DNA of 64,000 bases from Fusicatenibacter sp. (GCA_022766945.1 JALEOU010000044.1:1-64000); one strand, 5' to 3'. Positions 18,433-28,495 are shown, numbered from the stretch's first letter. Made by a program: numbers and translations. The notes: generated by a model not told the origin, from the sequence alone.

Positions 18433-19401
18433 CTATATCAGAACGAAAAACAGCAGTTTCGCTCCTCCAAACAGCAGCAGTCCCAAAAAAGAAGTTAAGT
18501 ACATCAATTGATTAGCCCGTCTGATATCTTCCGGAACAACCGGACGAATGGCGTCTCCGATCGTTGGTTTTTTCACTACCTTACCAAAATACTTCGCATC
18601 ACCTGCCAGCCGGACCTCCAATGCCCCAGCCATCACAGCTTCCGTCTGTGCGGAATTGGGACTTGCATGATTTCTGCGGTCTCTTTTGTATATCTTCTTT
18701 GCATTTTTCCAGTTCATTCCAAGCAAACCAGATGCAGCAATCATAAGCCATGCGCTGATTCTCGATGGCAGGTAGTTCAGCAGATCATCCAGTCTTGCAG
18801 CGCAGCGTCCAAAGTAAAGATATTTTTCATTTTTATATCCCACCATAGAATCCATTGTATTGACTGCTTTATAAAAGAAACCGGCGACAGGGCCTCCAAT
18901 TGCCAGAAACAGTAAAGGAGCAATAATGCCATCCGAGGTATTCTCTGCAACCGTCTCCACTGCCGCTTTTGTCACTCCCGCCTCATCCAGCTCATTGGTA
19001 TCACGTCCCACAATCATAGAGACTGCATAACGTGCACCCTCAAGGTCTTTCTCCTCCAGTTTCCGGTAAACCTTCATGCTCTCGGTTTTCAGTGATTTTG
19101 TTGCCAGGATCTGCCAGGACCACAGCACCTCCAGTGCAAAAGCAGCTGCAATGTGAAGTTTTCCTGCTCCCCGGATCAGCATCCAGGGAATACCGGTACA
19201 GACAAAGCATACCAGGATAACCAGCAGTACACCTCCAAGAAGCTCTCCTTTGGAACCGGAAGGAACAATTTTTCTTATTTTTTTTTCCAGAAAGGCAATC
19301 AAATTTCCGATCATACGGATCGGATGATAGATAAATGCAGGATCTCCCAGCAGCAGATCAAGAACATACCCAACTGCCAGTGCGATCAACGCTGATTTCA
19401 T
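18433..19401 (-). CDS. cbiB: Adenosylcobinamide-phosphate synthase (membrane)
   Basis: Attaches aminopropanol phosphate to adenosylcobyric acid. 322 residues with several membrane helices. Family blocks are YVLDLLLGDPAFIYHPIRMIG, MIVGRDTNELDE, VAENTSDGIIAPLLF, YKAVNTMDSMVGYKNEKY and RRNHASPNSAQTEA (each at its expected place in CbiB). It lies between cbiA and cobD on the same strand, with 15 and 60-base gaps. Confidence 0.95.
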   Translation of the reverse strand: MKSALIALAVGYVLDLLLGDPAFIYHPIRMIGNLIAFLEKKIRKIVPSGSKGELLGGVLLVILVCFVCTGIPWMLIRGAGKLHIAAAFALEVLWSWQILATKSLKTESMKVYRKLEEKDLEGARYAVSMIVGRDTNELDEAGVTKAAVETVAENTSDGIIAPLLFLAIGGPVAGFFYKAVNTMDSMVGYKNEKYLYFGRCAARLDDLLNYLPSRISAWLMIAASGLLGMNWKNAKKIYKRDRRNHASPNSAQTEAVMAGALEVRLAGDAKYFGKVVKKPTIGDAIRPVVPEDIRRANQLMYLTSFLGLLLFGGAKLLFFVLI

Positions 19402-19416
19402 ACTGGTTTTTCCTCC

Positions 19417-20835
19417 TTAACACAGGTCATTGATCCCGTTCTTCACTTTTCGGCTTTTGATACACGCTTCCAGAAATTCCAATGCAAATTCAGGACACGC
19501 ATAATAATACAGATGCGGAAATCCCATCATCCTGTTTTTTGTGGCATGGATGCATTCCCAGGTTCTTTTTCGAAGCGGTTTTGCAGCATGATAAGCCCTT
19601 CCGCAGTCAGTGCTGTCAAAATAATGAAATTCATGGCTGCGAATCGGACCGCACCGACTGCCCAGGATCTCCCGGGCGTTGGCATGTAGTTCGATGTATC
19701 CAAAACGGCGCAGATGATCCGTGCGGTATACATTTCCAGGAACAGCACCCACCATTTCATAGGTTCCCCCGTTCATATCCTCCATAGATTCTGACAGATA
19801 CATATATCCTCCGCATTCTGCAAGGCAGGCGGCACCGTCAAGAAGCGCGTTTTTCACAGAATTTCTCATGATTGTATTTTCTGAAAGTTCCTTTGCGTAA
19901 AGCTCCGGATACCCGCCGTACAATAGAATACCGTCTGCCTGATCCGGTATCTTTTGATCATGCAATGGAGAAAAAGATACAATTGCTGCTCCGAGTTCCT
20001 GCAGAAGACGCAGATTATCCCGGTAAATAAAACAAAACGCTTCATCTTTTGCAACGGCCAGTACCGGTTTACCCAGGCGTACTGCTTCTGCCCTTTCGCT
20101 TTGCAGCACTTTTTTTAATTCCTCCGGTTCCTCTCCTGACAATTCTTCCGCACCAGATGCGATTTTTTGCAGTTTCTCAAAGTCCAAAGAGGTAAGGAGT
20201 ATTTCTGACAGCCGATCCACCTGGGCAGAAAGGTTCTCCACTTCATCCGGCAAAACCAATCCCAGGTGTCTGCTTTGAAGCTTTCCTTCCGGAATCTCGG
20301 GAACATAACCAATACAGGAAATACCAAGTTCTTTCTCAGCGATGGGAGCTAATTCCTGATACAGCATCCCGGACATCCGATTGAAGATTACACCTGCTAT
20401 ATGACTGTCTCTCCGAAACTCTATAATCCCACGTATCCAGGCAAGTGCAGACAAGCTCATTCCTCTGGCATCCACCACAAGAATCACCGGCGTTTTCGTC
20501 ATCCTGGCCAGATCATAAGCACTGCCCTTCGTTGAGACGCCCCCAAGTCCGTCATAATATCCCATAACGCCCTCAAAGACCGAGATATCTCCTTCCCTGG
20601 CCCCTCTGGCAAACAGGTATCTGGTCATCTCATCCCCGGTAAAATACGGATCCAGATTCCTTGAACTTGTTTTTACCACACGTTCATGAAACATCGGGTC
20701 AATATAATCCGGTCCACACTTAAAAGCAACCGGTGTTTTTCCAAGCTTTTGCAATGCACGCAGGATTCCGCAGGTAATCATTGTCTTTCCGCTGCCGCTT
20801 TTTCCTGCAGCAATCATAACCCTTGGAGCCTTCAT
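19417..20835 (-). CDS. cbiA: Cobyrinate a,c-diamide synthase
   Basis: ATP- and glutamine-dependent amidation of the a and c carboxylates of cobyrinate. 472 residues. The N-terminal ATPase-like domain has MIAAGKSGSGKTMITCG and FKCGPDYIDPMFH. The C-terminal glutaminase-type domain carries the nucleophile in CLAECGGYMYL. The ATG shares one base with the stop of the cbiJ-E-T fusion upstream (TGATG), so translation is coupled. Confidence 0.95.
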   Translation of the reverse strand: MKAPRVMIAAGKSGSGKTMITCGILRALQKLGKTPVAFKCGPDYIDPMFHERVVKTSSRNLDPYFTGDEMTRYLFARGAREGDISVFEGVMGYYDGLGGVSTKGSAYDLARMTKTPVILVVDARGMSLSALAWIRGIIEFRRDSHIAGVIFNRMSGMLYQELAPIAEKELGISCIGYVPEIPEGKLQSRHLGLVLPDEVENLSAQVDRLSEILLTSLDFEKLQKIASGAEELSGEEPEELKKVLQSERAEAVRLGKPVLAVAKDEAFCFIYRDNLRLLQELGAAIVSFSPLHDQKIPDQADGILLYGGYPELYAKELSENTIMRNSVKNALLDGAACLAECGGYMYLSESMEDMNGGTYEMVGAVPGNVYRTDHLRRFGYIELHANAREILGSRCGPIRSHEFHYFDSTDCGRAYHAAKPLRKRTWECIHATKNRMMGFPHLYYYACPEFALEFLEACIKSRKVKNGINDLC

Positions 20836-22811
20836 CAGCGCTCACCTCCCGATGCGGTAAAAATGTATACCGGATTTTGTCCCATCATCAGATGACTATT
20901 TCCGGCACGTTTCGATACTGCTGTCTGGATGCAGACCACATCCGGATCACAAAAAGTCAATTCCCGGAAACAAGCAGCAGCCTCAGCCTGTGTCTCCAGA
21001 GTTATGGCATTCAGCACAACCCGAATGCGAGGATTTTTTGCAAGAAGAAGCTCCAGAATACTCCGAAGATTTCCTTTGGAACCACCGATAAATGCATGTG
21101 TCGGTACCGGAAGCGCATCCAGTGCTTCCGGAGCTGTGCCTTCAATGATTTCCAGATTGTCTACTGCAAAACGGATTTTGTTTTTCCAAAGCAGTTCTAC
21201 CGCTGCCGCATTTCTTTCTACGGCATATACTTTTCCCTGCCAGGCCTCAAGTGCCATTTCCACGGATACGGATCCTGTGCCCGCTCCGATATCATATACA
21301 ACCGAATCCGGCTGCAGCTGTAAATGTGACAGGGACGCGTTTCTCACTTCCCGCTTTGTCATGGGAACTTTATCCCTGAGAAATTCTTCATCCGGTATTC
21401 CCCGTTTTCTTCCACTTTCTGCATGCGGATTTTCAATCAGCATCACAGATAAGGGCATAAATTCCATGGAAAGGAGTTCCGATGGTGTTCCCCTGACAAT
21501 GCACTCATCGGGATAAGAGAGATTGGCGGCCACCGTAATCCTGAGATCTTCCATTCCATATAATAAAAACTTTTTGCAGATACTTCTGATTCCACTCTCA
21601 TTTCCTGTAAGTGCAAATACAAGACGATGGTGTTTCACCTCATCAATATAATTACATTCCCTTCCGTGAAGGCTGATCATCCTGACTTCTTCCCAGGAAA
21701 TTCCAAGATGCGCACAGAGAGATACAACCGATGAGATTCCCGGCAGGAGCCTGACATTCATTCCCTCTTCTCCGGAAAGAACTTCAAGAAGGCGTTTCGC
21801 TCCGCTGTAAAATCCAACATCACCGGACTGCAGAAGTACAATTTTTTCATATTCCGGATGCTGCAGAATGTAATCCCTGATCTCACTGCTCTGGTAAGCG
21901 GAAAACATTGCCTTGTGGTAGAAACCCGCTGCATTCAGCATCCGCCTGGCACCAATCAGGAGATCTGCCTCTTTACACGCCTGATCCACTTCCAGTGTCA
22001 TCTGAGACGGTTCCCCCATACCAATTCCGGCGATCGTTATTTCCCGCTTCACAGGAATTTCAAAACGTCTGACAAGTTCCTGCTTCACTTCGTTTTCCGA
22101 AAGTCCGGTTTCTTTTAACGGACGACCAATCACAATAATTGCGGCACCAGTACGTTTTGCTGCCTCAATCTTTTCTTCAAATCCTCCGTTTTTTCCGGAT
22201 TCTTTTGTCACAAGGTAAACAGCACCTGTCATTTCCAGCATAGCCGCATTCAGCTCCACAGTAAAAGGTCCCTGCATTCCGATCAGATGCGCTGCGTCAA
22301 AGCCAAGTTCCTGACATGCAGACATAACAGAAGCTGTAGGCAGTACTCTGGCGTAAATACGCTCCTTATAATCTGAAAGTGCGGTAAACTTCACTAATTC
22401 TTTGCTCCCTGTTGTCACAAGAGCTTTCCCGGGATGTTCGGCAAGATAGGAAACAGCTTCCTCAACAGATTCCACTAATATACAGGAAGGATCTGCATCA
22501 AGTGCCGGGCGCAATAATCGAAAGTACTCAACTCCAGTCTGCAAACAAGCAGACCGGATGTTTCTGGATACAATATCTGCATAGGGATGTGTTGCATCAA
22601 TGACAAGCCTGGGAGCTTCCTTGCAAAACAATTCTTCCATTTGCCTCTCATCCAGTCTTTTTGCCAGAACATGCAGCTGATTTCCTTCCTCGATCCGGCA
22701 TTTCCCATATTCTGTCGCTGTGCAGGCGGTTGCCGATATTTCATACTTACGCAGAAATTCGCAGATTCTTCGTCCTTCTGTCGTCCCGGCAAATACAATC
22801 ACTTCACTCAT
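20835..22811 (-). CDS. Triple fusion CbiJ-CbiE-CbiT
   Basis: 658 residues with three catalytic modules. Residues 1-250 are cobalt-precorrin-6A reductase (CbiJ/CobK; VFAGTTEGRRICEFL, VIDATHPYAD, VTTGSKELVKF). Residues about 256-465 are the CbiE C-5 methyltransferase (ITIAGIGMGEPSQMTLEV, LLQSGDVGFYSGAK, LLPGISSVVSL). Residues about 473-658 are CbiT, the C-15 methyltransferase/decarboxylase (MTKREVRNASLSHL, VYDIGAGTGSVSVEMAL, FIGGSKGNL). CbiE-CbiT fusions (CobL) are well known; adding CbiJ at the front joins three consecutive steps (6A reduction, then methylation and decarboxylation). Confidence 0.93.
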   Translation of the reverse strand: MSEVIVFAGTTEGRRICEFLRKYEISATACTATEYGKCRIEEGNQLHVLAKRLDERQMEELFCKEAPRLVIDATHPYADIVSRNIRSACLQTGVEYFRLLRPALDADPSCILVESVEEAVSYLAEHPGKALVTTGSKELVKFTALSDYKERIYARVLPTASVMSACQELGFDAAHLIGMQGPFTVELNAAMLEMTGAVYLVTKESGKNGGFEEKIEAAKRTGAAIIVIGRPLKETGLSENEVKQELVRRFEIPVKREITIAGIGMGEPSQMTLEVDQACKEADLLIGARRMLNAAGFYHKAMFSAYQSSEIRDYILQHPEYEKIVLLQSGDVGFYSGAKRLLEVLSGEEGMNVRLLPGISSVVSLCAHLGISWEEVRMISLHGRECNYIDEVKHHRLVFALTGNESGIRSICKKFLLYGMEDLRITVAANLSYPDECIVRGTPSELLSMEFMPLSVMLIENPHAESGRKRGIPDEEFLRDKVPMTKREVRNASLSHLQLQPDSVVYDIGAGTGSVSVEMALEAWQGKVYAVERNAAAVELLWKNKIRFAVDNLEIIEGTAPEALDALPVPTHAFIGGSKGNLRSILELLLAKNPRIRVVLNAITLETQAEAAACFRELTFCDPDVVCIQTAVSKRAGNSHLMMGQNPVYIFTASGGER

Positions 22812-23535
22812 AACGGTATCCTCTTGGAGTTACCATCCGGCCATTGATACATTTTGTCTGGCTGTTCCCGATAAATACGGTAGTAAACATATCAACTTTT
22901 GTTTTTGCAAGCTCTGCAAGTGTTATTACCTGATATTCTTCCCCTTCACGTCCGATCTGACTTACCAGGCCGCATACGGTAGAAGGAGATTTGTGCTGCA
23001 TCATCAGAGTACAGGCTTTTTCCAGATAGTCTGAACGTTTGTGACTTCCAGGATTGTACAGGCAAATCACAAAATCTGCCTCCGAAGCCAGCAACAGACG
23101 TTTTTCTATTTTTTCCCACGGTGTGAGCAAATCACTGAGACTGATCAGCGCAAAATCATGAATTAACGGCGCACCGAGTACTGCAGCACCTCCGGTTGCT
23201 GCAGTAACGCCTGGGATCACTTTCACTTCCGTTTCCGGCCATGCATCGGACAGTTCAAACATAAGACCGGCCATTCCATAGACCCCTGCATCACCGCTGC
23301 AGATCATTGCAACTCTTTTCCCTTTCGCAGCCTCCTCAAAGGCAAGACGGCAGCGATCCACTTCTTTTCGCATTGGTGTTGTAAGAAATTCTTTTTCAGG
23401 AAAATGTTCTCTTACAAGATCCACATATACAGTATATCCGATGATCACATCACAGTCGCTTAATACTCTGGCAGCCTCAATCGTCATCTTCTCGTAAGCT
23501 CCCGGACCAATCCCAACAACAAAAATTGTATTCAA
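22804..23535 (-). CDS. cbiH: Cobalt-precorrin-3 C17-methyltransferase
   Basis: SAM-dependent methylation at C-17 with ring contraction. 243 residues. SAM-methyltransferase blocks are FVVGIGPGAYEKMTIEA, GYTVYVDLV, CSGDAGVYGMAGLM, VIPGVTAATGGAAVLGAPL and FVICLYNPGSHKR. A TTG start at 23535 is proposed. It has GGAGGG seven bases upstream and overlaps the cbiG TGA as TTGA. The upstream in-frame ATG would add residues that are the antiphase of cbiG. The 3' end overlaps the next gene by eight bases. Confidence 0.92.
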   Translation of the reverse strand: MNTIFVVGIGPGAYEKMTIEAARVLSDCDVIIGYTVYVDLVREHFPEKEFLTTPMRKEVDRCRLAFEEAAKGKRVAMICSGDAGVYGMAGLMFELSDAWPETEVKVIPGVTAATGGAAVLGAPLIHDFALISLSDLLTPWEKIEKRLLLASEADFVICLYNPGSHKRSDYLEKACTLMMQHKSPSTVCGLVSQIGREGEEYQVITLAELAKTKVDMFTTVFIGNSQTKCINGRMVTPRGYRYE

Positions 23536-24554
23536 AATACAGCCCTCCAGTCTGATGCTGCCAGTGCAATGGTTACACCATTGGCAGCTTCTTTTTTCCA
23601 TAGTAAATGTCTGCCCTTCATCAGGGCGCTGCGCTCACAGACATTATCCACGCCTGTGATCTCGCGCACAAAGTCAGATACTGTAAAATCACCTTCTGCT
23701 TTCTGCAGTTCTTCTTTTGGATAAGTATCAAATCTCCATTGATGGTGTTCTGCCATCGCCAGAATTCCCGGTTCTGCCGCTTTTAAATCAATGCTGGCAA
23801 GTCCTGTCACAGCAAGAGAAGAAACTTCTGCCATGTCCAGTACACGGTTCAGTGCCATTTCCAGCTTCTCCTCTTTTGTACCTTTTCTGCATCCGATTCC
23901 AACTGTTACGATCTCCGGTATTAAATGCAATGTCCTGGGAAAGGGCATTTTTTGGTCTGACAAGCTGATGCAGATTCCAAGATCAGCATCTTTCTCTGTC
24001 AGTTCCGCTGGAATTACCCCCTCAATTGGAAAATCGCTGGAAAACCCAACTCCCTTTCCATCCACAATTCTGGCGGATACTTCTTTTGCAAGCTTCATAT
24101 CCGTAATCCGACAATGGTTTTTCACGGCAAAAACATCGACTGCAAATTTTCCCTGAACATCCGTCGCTGTCGTAATCACCGGCACAGCTCCAAGAATACC
24201 CGCAATTTCTTCTGTCAGATCGTTGGCGCCTCCGATATGACCGGAAAGCAAGGAGATTACAAATTTCCCCTGTTCATCCGCAACGAGGACCGCCGGATCC
24301 GTTTTCTTACTTTTTACAAACGACGCTATACTGCGAACCGCTATCCCTGCTGCTCCAAGAAACAGAATTCCCTCTTTTTCCTCAAACATCCGTCCGGTCC
24401 ACTCTTTGAGTGATGGACAGATCGGCAGCAGACCAAATTCTTTTCCGTAGGCCTCTGTTCCATATCCTTCACATTGATGATTGACAAGTTCCTTCTGCAG
24501 CAGACGGTTTAACGCACAGCCATTTCTTGTAAAACTTACAATTGCAATTTTCAT
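23532..24554 (-). CDS. cbiG: Cobalt-precorrin-5A hydrolase
   Basis: Opens the delta-lactone of cobalt-precorrin-5A and releases acetaldehyde. 340 residues. N-terminal CbiG region: GILFLGAAGIAVRSIASF and LLSGHIGGANDLTEEIA. C-terminal CobE-like region: VTVGIGCRKGTKEEKLEMAL and ITGVDNVCERSALM. The gene is coupled to cbiF upstream by an ATGA overlap and to cbiH downstream by TTGA. Confidence 0.94.
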   Translation of the reverse strand: MKIAIVSFTRNGCALNRLLQKELVNHQCEGYGTEAYGKEFGLLPICPSLKEWTGRMFEEKEGILFLGAAGIAVRSIASFVKSKKTDPAVLVADEQGKFVISLLSGHIGGANDLTEEIAGILGAVPVITTATDVQGKFAVDVFAVKNHCRITDMKLAKEVSARIVDGKGVGFSSDFPIEGVIPAELTEKDADLGICISLSDQKMPFPRTLHLIPEIVTVGIGCRKGTKEEKLEMALNRVLDMAEVSSLAVTGLASIDLKAAEPGILAMAEHHQWRFDTYPKEELQKAEGDFTVSDFVREITGVDNVCERSALMKGRHLLWKKEAANGVTIALAASDWRAVF

Positions 24555-25315
24555 TCTGTCTTTACAGCCTCGCGGAATTCTGTTGAAAAGGACGGATTAT
24601 ACAGATCACTTCTCCTGTAATTTCCCTGGGCCACCGCATTACCGATAATCATCAGAGCTGTTTTGGTAATGTGATGTTCTTTCGCGGTATCTGATAGTGT
24701 TCCAACCGTACAGCGATATGTCTCTTCTTCCGGCCAGGTTGCTTTATATACAATCGCTGCCGGAGTATCTTCTGAATATCCTCCTGCAATCAATTCCTGC
24801 TGAAGCGCTTCCAGCAATCCGGTGCTCAGAAACAAAACCATAGTAGCCTGATGTGCCGCAAAGGACGCAATACTTTCCCGTTCCGGCACCGGTGTTCTTC
24901 CTGCCATACGTGTAATAATCACGCTCTGGGAGATGCCCGGAAGGGTATACTCCAGATTCAGCGCTGCCGCTGCCCCGGAAAAAGAACTTACACCCGGACA
25001 GTCATCATAGACAATCCCCAGTTCATCCAGAGCATCCATCTGCTCCCGGATTGCGCCGTACAGACATGGGTCTCCTGTATGAAGACGCACCGTAGTAAGT
25101 CCTTTACTCTCCGCTTCTTTCATAACCTCCAGAACCTGCTCCAGTGTCATCACCGCACTGTTATAAACTGTGCAGCCCTCTTTTTTCATCTCCAGCAATT
25201 GTGGATTCACCAGGGATCCTGCATAAATAATTACATCTGCTTCCATAAGCAGTCTCTGTCCGCGCACTGTAATCAGATCCGGCGCACCCGGACCCGCTCC
25301 AATAAAATGTACCAT
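24551..25315 (-). CDS. cbiF: Cobalt-precorrin-4 C11-methyltransferase
   Basis: SAM-dependent methylation at C-11. 254 residues beginning MVHFIGAGPGAPDLITVRG, the CbiF/CobM signature, with VRLHTGDPCLYGAIREQMDA, CPGVSSFSGAAAALNLEY and PVPERESIASFAAH. It lies two bases after the cbiL stop and overlaps cbiG by four bases. Confidence 0.95.
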   Translation of the reverse strand: MVHFIGAGPGAPDLITVRGQRLLMEADVIIYAGSLVNPQLLEMKKEGCTVYNSAVMTLEQVLEVMKEAESKGLTTVRLHTGDPCLYGAIREQMDALDELGIVYDDCPGVSSFSGAAAALNLEYTLPGISQSVIITRMAGRTPVPERESIASFAAHQATMVLFLSTGLLEALQQELIAGGYSEDTPAAIVYKATWPEEETYRCTVGTLSDTAKEHHITKTALMIIGNAVAQGNYRRSDLYNPSFSTEFREAVKTE

Positions 25316-25317
25316 CG

Positions 25318-26007
25318 TTAATCTTCCTTTTCTTTTACAATAATCAGAGAATAATAGCCTGCGTTTTCCGGTATCTGATCCGCTCCAAGATAGATTTTCT
25401 GGTCCTCCATGCCACAGTTTTCAACCATGAATACTTCACTGTTTTTCTTCATCAGCAGGTCTTTTACCTGATCCATTTTCTTTCCAGCTTTCATCAGCAC
25501 CTTTGTTCCGGGAAGCTTTAGTGCCTCTTCAATCTGATAGGATGCCGGAATTACATGGAGTTCTTTGGATTTCTCTACAAGGCCCATAGAAAGCGTTGCC
25601 GCGACAGCGCAAAACGAGGGAATTCCGCTTGTAATCTCCGCATGATAGCCATCGGCCAAAACTCGTTTATGTACATAGAGATAGGTCGAGTAAATGGTCG
25701 GATCTCCCAGAGTTAAGAACACTACATTTTTTCCGCTTTCAAGCACGTCTTCCACAAGTTTTGCCGCCCGGTCATGGTTCTCTTTCAAAATGACCGGATT
25801 CTTTGTCATTGGCATGGGAAGTGCAAGCAGCGTTTTCTTCTCCAGTTCCGGTACTGCCTGAACTGTAATTTGATATGCCACACTGTCCCTGGGGCTTTCT
25901 CCCGGAACAGCAATGATTTCATTTTCGAGGATCAGACGAACTGCTTTTAACGTGAGCAGCTCCGGATCTCCCGGTCCGATCCCGATTCCAAATAATCTAC
26001 CAGACAT
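25318..26007 (-). CDS. cbiL: Cobalt-precorrin-2 C20-methyltransferase
   Basis: First ring methylation after cobalt insertion. 229 residues starting MSGRLFGIGIGPGDPELLTL, with GDPTIYSTYLYVHKR and ITSGIPSFCAVAATLSMGL. The ATG at 26007 has GGAGG at ideal distance; an in-frame ATG five codons earlier sits on the ribosome site. Position between cbiD and cbiF in the operon supports the assignment. Confidence 0.94.
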   Translation of the reverse strand: MSGRLFGIGIGPGDPELLTLKAVRLILENEIIAVPGESPRDSVAYQITVQAVPELEKKTLLALPMPMTKNPVILKENHDRAAKLVEDVLESGKNVVFLTLGDPTIYSTYLYVHKRVLADGYHAEITSGIPSFCAVAATLSMGLVEKSKELHVIPASYQIEEALKLPGTKVLMKAGKKMDQVKDLLMKKNSEVFMVENCGMEDQKIYLGADQIPENAGYYSLIIVKEKED

Positions 26008-26033
26008 ATGATTCCTCCACATCGCTCTTTCTT

Positions 26034-27191
26034 TTAGCTGTTATGTTCTTCTTTTATTTTTTCCAGCATGGATGCTGCTCCCTCTGTCATGCCAAGCAAC
26101 CCTGCATTGCTTGAAAATATCACTGCCTCTGTCGGAATTTTTCCTTCAATGTGATGATTCATATAATACGAGATTTTATCTGTCACCTTGCGCATGACTG
26201 TCTCCAGACGGCCCTCCTCATGCAGTATCTGAATTGCCTCCTCCGTCGTTCCAGTCTCCAACAGACGATGAATCAGCGGTAAAGGAGCCCCTGCTCGGAC
26301 CGCAGCCGCTGCAAGAAGTTCCACACGACAGTCCGCCTCATGAGAATGCGTATTCATGATACCCCCGGAAACCTTGACAAACTTACCGATATGCGCTACA
26401 AACAGCAGCCCTTCGAATTCGAGTTCCGCTGCAAATTCCAGTGTCTTTCCGACATAATTGCTGCATTTGATGGATTGATCCGCATGGATCCAGGGGTATG
26501 CTTTTAAAAAATCCTGACCATAATTTCCGGGAGTTGCCAGAAGAATTCTGGCTCCCTGCGCTTTTCGCATCTCCATCTCCACACGTATCGTGGAAATCAG
26601 TGCTTCCTCGCTCATCGGAACAACAATTCCGCTGGTTCCCAATATTGAGATGCCTCCTTCAATACCGAGCCTGGGATTAAAAGTGTGTTTTGCAAGTTCC
26701 TGTCCCTGCGGCACGGAAATGATCACTTTCAATCCCCCTGGCTCATCCAGCAATCTCCGAATTTCCTCAATATTTTCGATGATCATTTTCCTCGGAACAC
26801 GATTGATCGCTGCTTCTCCCACAGGCTGATCCAGCCCCGGATTGGTCACTCTGCCGACACCTGTTCCTCCATCAACAAGAATGGCATTTCCCGGAATCCG
26901 CTCCACGGATGCAAAGATCAGTGCCTGATCCGTCACATCCGGATCATCTCCTGCATCCTTTCTGATGGCACAGGATACTCGATCCGAATCCTTTTTCGTT
27001 TCAAGAATCTCCAGATTCAGAAGGATTCCTTTGGGAGTGCGGATTTGTATTTCGTGAATCTCTTTTCCGGACAGAAGCATAAATGCCGCCGCACGCGCAG
27101 CACCTGCTGCACAGGAACCTGTCGTGTATCCGCAGCGAAGTTTCCGATTGCCTTTCATTACATAGCAATCTTCCAGCCCCATCTTCCCCAT
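26034..27191 (-). CDS. cbiD: Cobalt-precorrin-5B C1-methyltransferase
   Basis: Methylates C-1 in the anaerobic pathway, the step characteristic of the cobalt-early route. 385 residues. Blocks include LRCGYTTGSCAAGAARAAA, KDAGDDPDVTDQALIFA, INRVPRKMIIENIEEI and GTSGIVVPMSEEALI, and the C-terminal GLLGMTEGA. The GAGGAG site before 27191 supports this start over two internal ATGs. It is two bases from hemL. Confidence 0.95.
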   Translation of the reverse strand: MGKMGLEDCYVMKGNRKLRCGYTTGSCAAGAARAAAFMLLSGKEIHEIQIRTPKGILLNLEILETKKDSDRVSCAIRKDAGDDPDVTDQALIFASVERIPGNAILVDGGTGVGRVTNPGLDQPVGEAAINRVPRKMIIENIEEIRRLLDEPGGLKVIISVPQGQELAKHTFNPRLGIEGGISILGTSGIVVPMSEEALISTIRVEMEMRKAQGARILLATPGNYGQDFLKAYPWIHADQSIKCSNYVGKTLEFAAELEFEGLLFVAHIGKFVKVSGGIMNTHSHEADCRVELLAAAAVRAGAPLPLIHRLLETGTTEEAIQILHEEGRLETVMRKVTDKISYYMNHHIEGKIPTEAVIFSSNAGLLGMTEGAASMLEKIKEEHNS

Positions 27192-27193
27192 GA

Positions 27194-28489
27194 TTATCTC
27201 CTCACCATTTTCAGATAATCCTCTAGGCAGGTCAGAGTATCAGTAAGGATTTGATCCGTATGTGCATCAGATAAAAAGATCGCTTCAAACTGGGAAGAAG
27301 CCAGATGATATCCGTGTTCAAGCATCCATGCAAAGTATTTTGCAAATGCCGCTGTATCCGATTTCTTTGCCTGCGCATAATTCCGTACCGGCCCTTCCTG
27401 GAAGAAAACACAGCCAAGCGAATCAAGATAATTTACTGTGCAGGGAACTTCATACTGTTCAAAAATTTTTTTCATCCCTCCAAAGAGTTTCTCACCTTTT
27501 TCTGCTAATCCGGTGTAGATTTCGGGATGGTCTTTTAAAATAGTAAGCTGTGTAATACCGGCAGCCATCGCAACCGGATTGCCGCTTAAGGTTCCTGCCT
27601 GATATACCGGACCTACCGGGGAGACCATTTCCATTACTTCTTTTCTTCCTCCATATGCGCCTACCGGCATACCGCCTCCGATAATTTTTCCATATGTGGT
27701 CAGATCAGGGCACACCTGAAACTTACCGGCCGCTCCGGTAAAACCACCCAACCGAAAACCAGTAATTACTTCATCAAAGATCAACAGTGCACCATGACGA
27801 TCACAGAGTGCACGAAGTCCGGAAAGGAATCCATCCTCCGGAAGAACAACACCCATATTGGCCGCCAGAGGCTCCACAACAATGGCAGCTACCTGCTCCG
27901 GATTGGCATCCAATAGCTGTTCGACACTGGAAAGATCATTGTAAATTGCTGTCAGTGTATCCATCGTACATCCCGCTGGTACACCGGCGCTGTCTGGAAT
28001 ACCCGCTGTCATAACTCCGGATCCCGCCTTGACCAGCATACAGTCAGAATGCCCGTGGTAACATCCTTCAAATTTGATAATTTTACTTCTTCCGGTAAAA
28101 CCTCTCGCAGCGCGCACTGCACTCATCACTGCTTCCGTACCGGAATTTACCATGCGGATCATCTCAATCGACGGAACGGATTCACAGATCAGTTTTGCCA
28201 TTTCCACTTCAATCTTTGTATCGGCACCAAAACTAAGTCCATTTGCACAGGCACGTACGACTGCTTCCTGTACCTCAGGATGATTATGCCCAAGAATCAT
28301 AGGCCCCCAGGACCCGATATAATCTATATACTGGTTTCCGTCTTCATCGAAAACGTAAGGACCTGCTGCTTCGTGAATGAATCGCGGTGTCATTCCCACT
28401 GCTTTATAAGCACGGACAGGCGAATTCACACCACCCGGTATATATTCAACGGCCTCCTGAAACAATTCTTCCGATTTCTTTGCTTTCAT
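27194..28489 (-). CDS. hemL: Glutamate-1-semialdehyde 2,1-aminomutase
   Basis: PLP enzyme producing 5-aminolevulinate from glutamate-1-semialdehyde. 431 residues. PLP lysine in TTYGKIIGGGMPVGAYGG, Asp in LIFDEVITGFR, N-terminal YIPGGVNSPVRAYKAVG. Lies between the HemC fusion and cbiD in the operon, so the C5 pathway is co-expressed with corrin synthesis. Confidence 0.97.
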   Translation of the reverse strand: MKAKKSEELFQEAVEYIPGGVNSPVRAYKAVGMTPRFIHEAAGPYVFDEDGNQYIDYIGSWGPMILGHNHPEVQEAVVRACANGLSFGADTKIEVEMAKLICESVPSIEMIRMVNSGTEAVMSAVRAARGFTGRSKIIKFEGCYHGHSDCMLVKAGSGVMTAGIPDSAGVPAGCTMDTLTAIYNDLSSVEQLLDANPEQVAAIVVEPLAANMGVVLPEDGFLSGLRALCDRHGALLIFDEVITGFRLGGFTGAAGKFQVCPDLTTYGKIIGGGMPVGAYGGRKEVMEMVSPVGPVYQAGTLSGNPVAMAAGITQLTILKDHPEIYTGLAEKGEKLFGGMKKIFEQYEVPCTVNYLDSLGCVFFQEGPVRNYAQAKKSDTAAFAKYFAWMLEHGYHLASSQFEAIFLSDAHTDQILTDTLTCLEDYLKMVRR

Positions 28490-28495
28490 TTTGCA

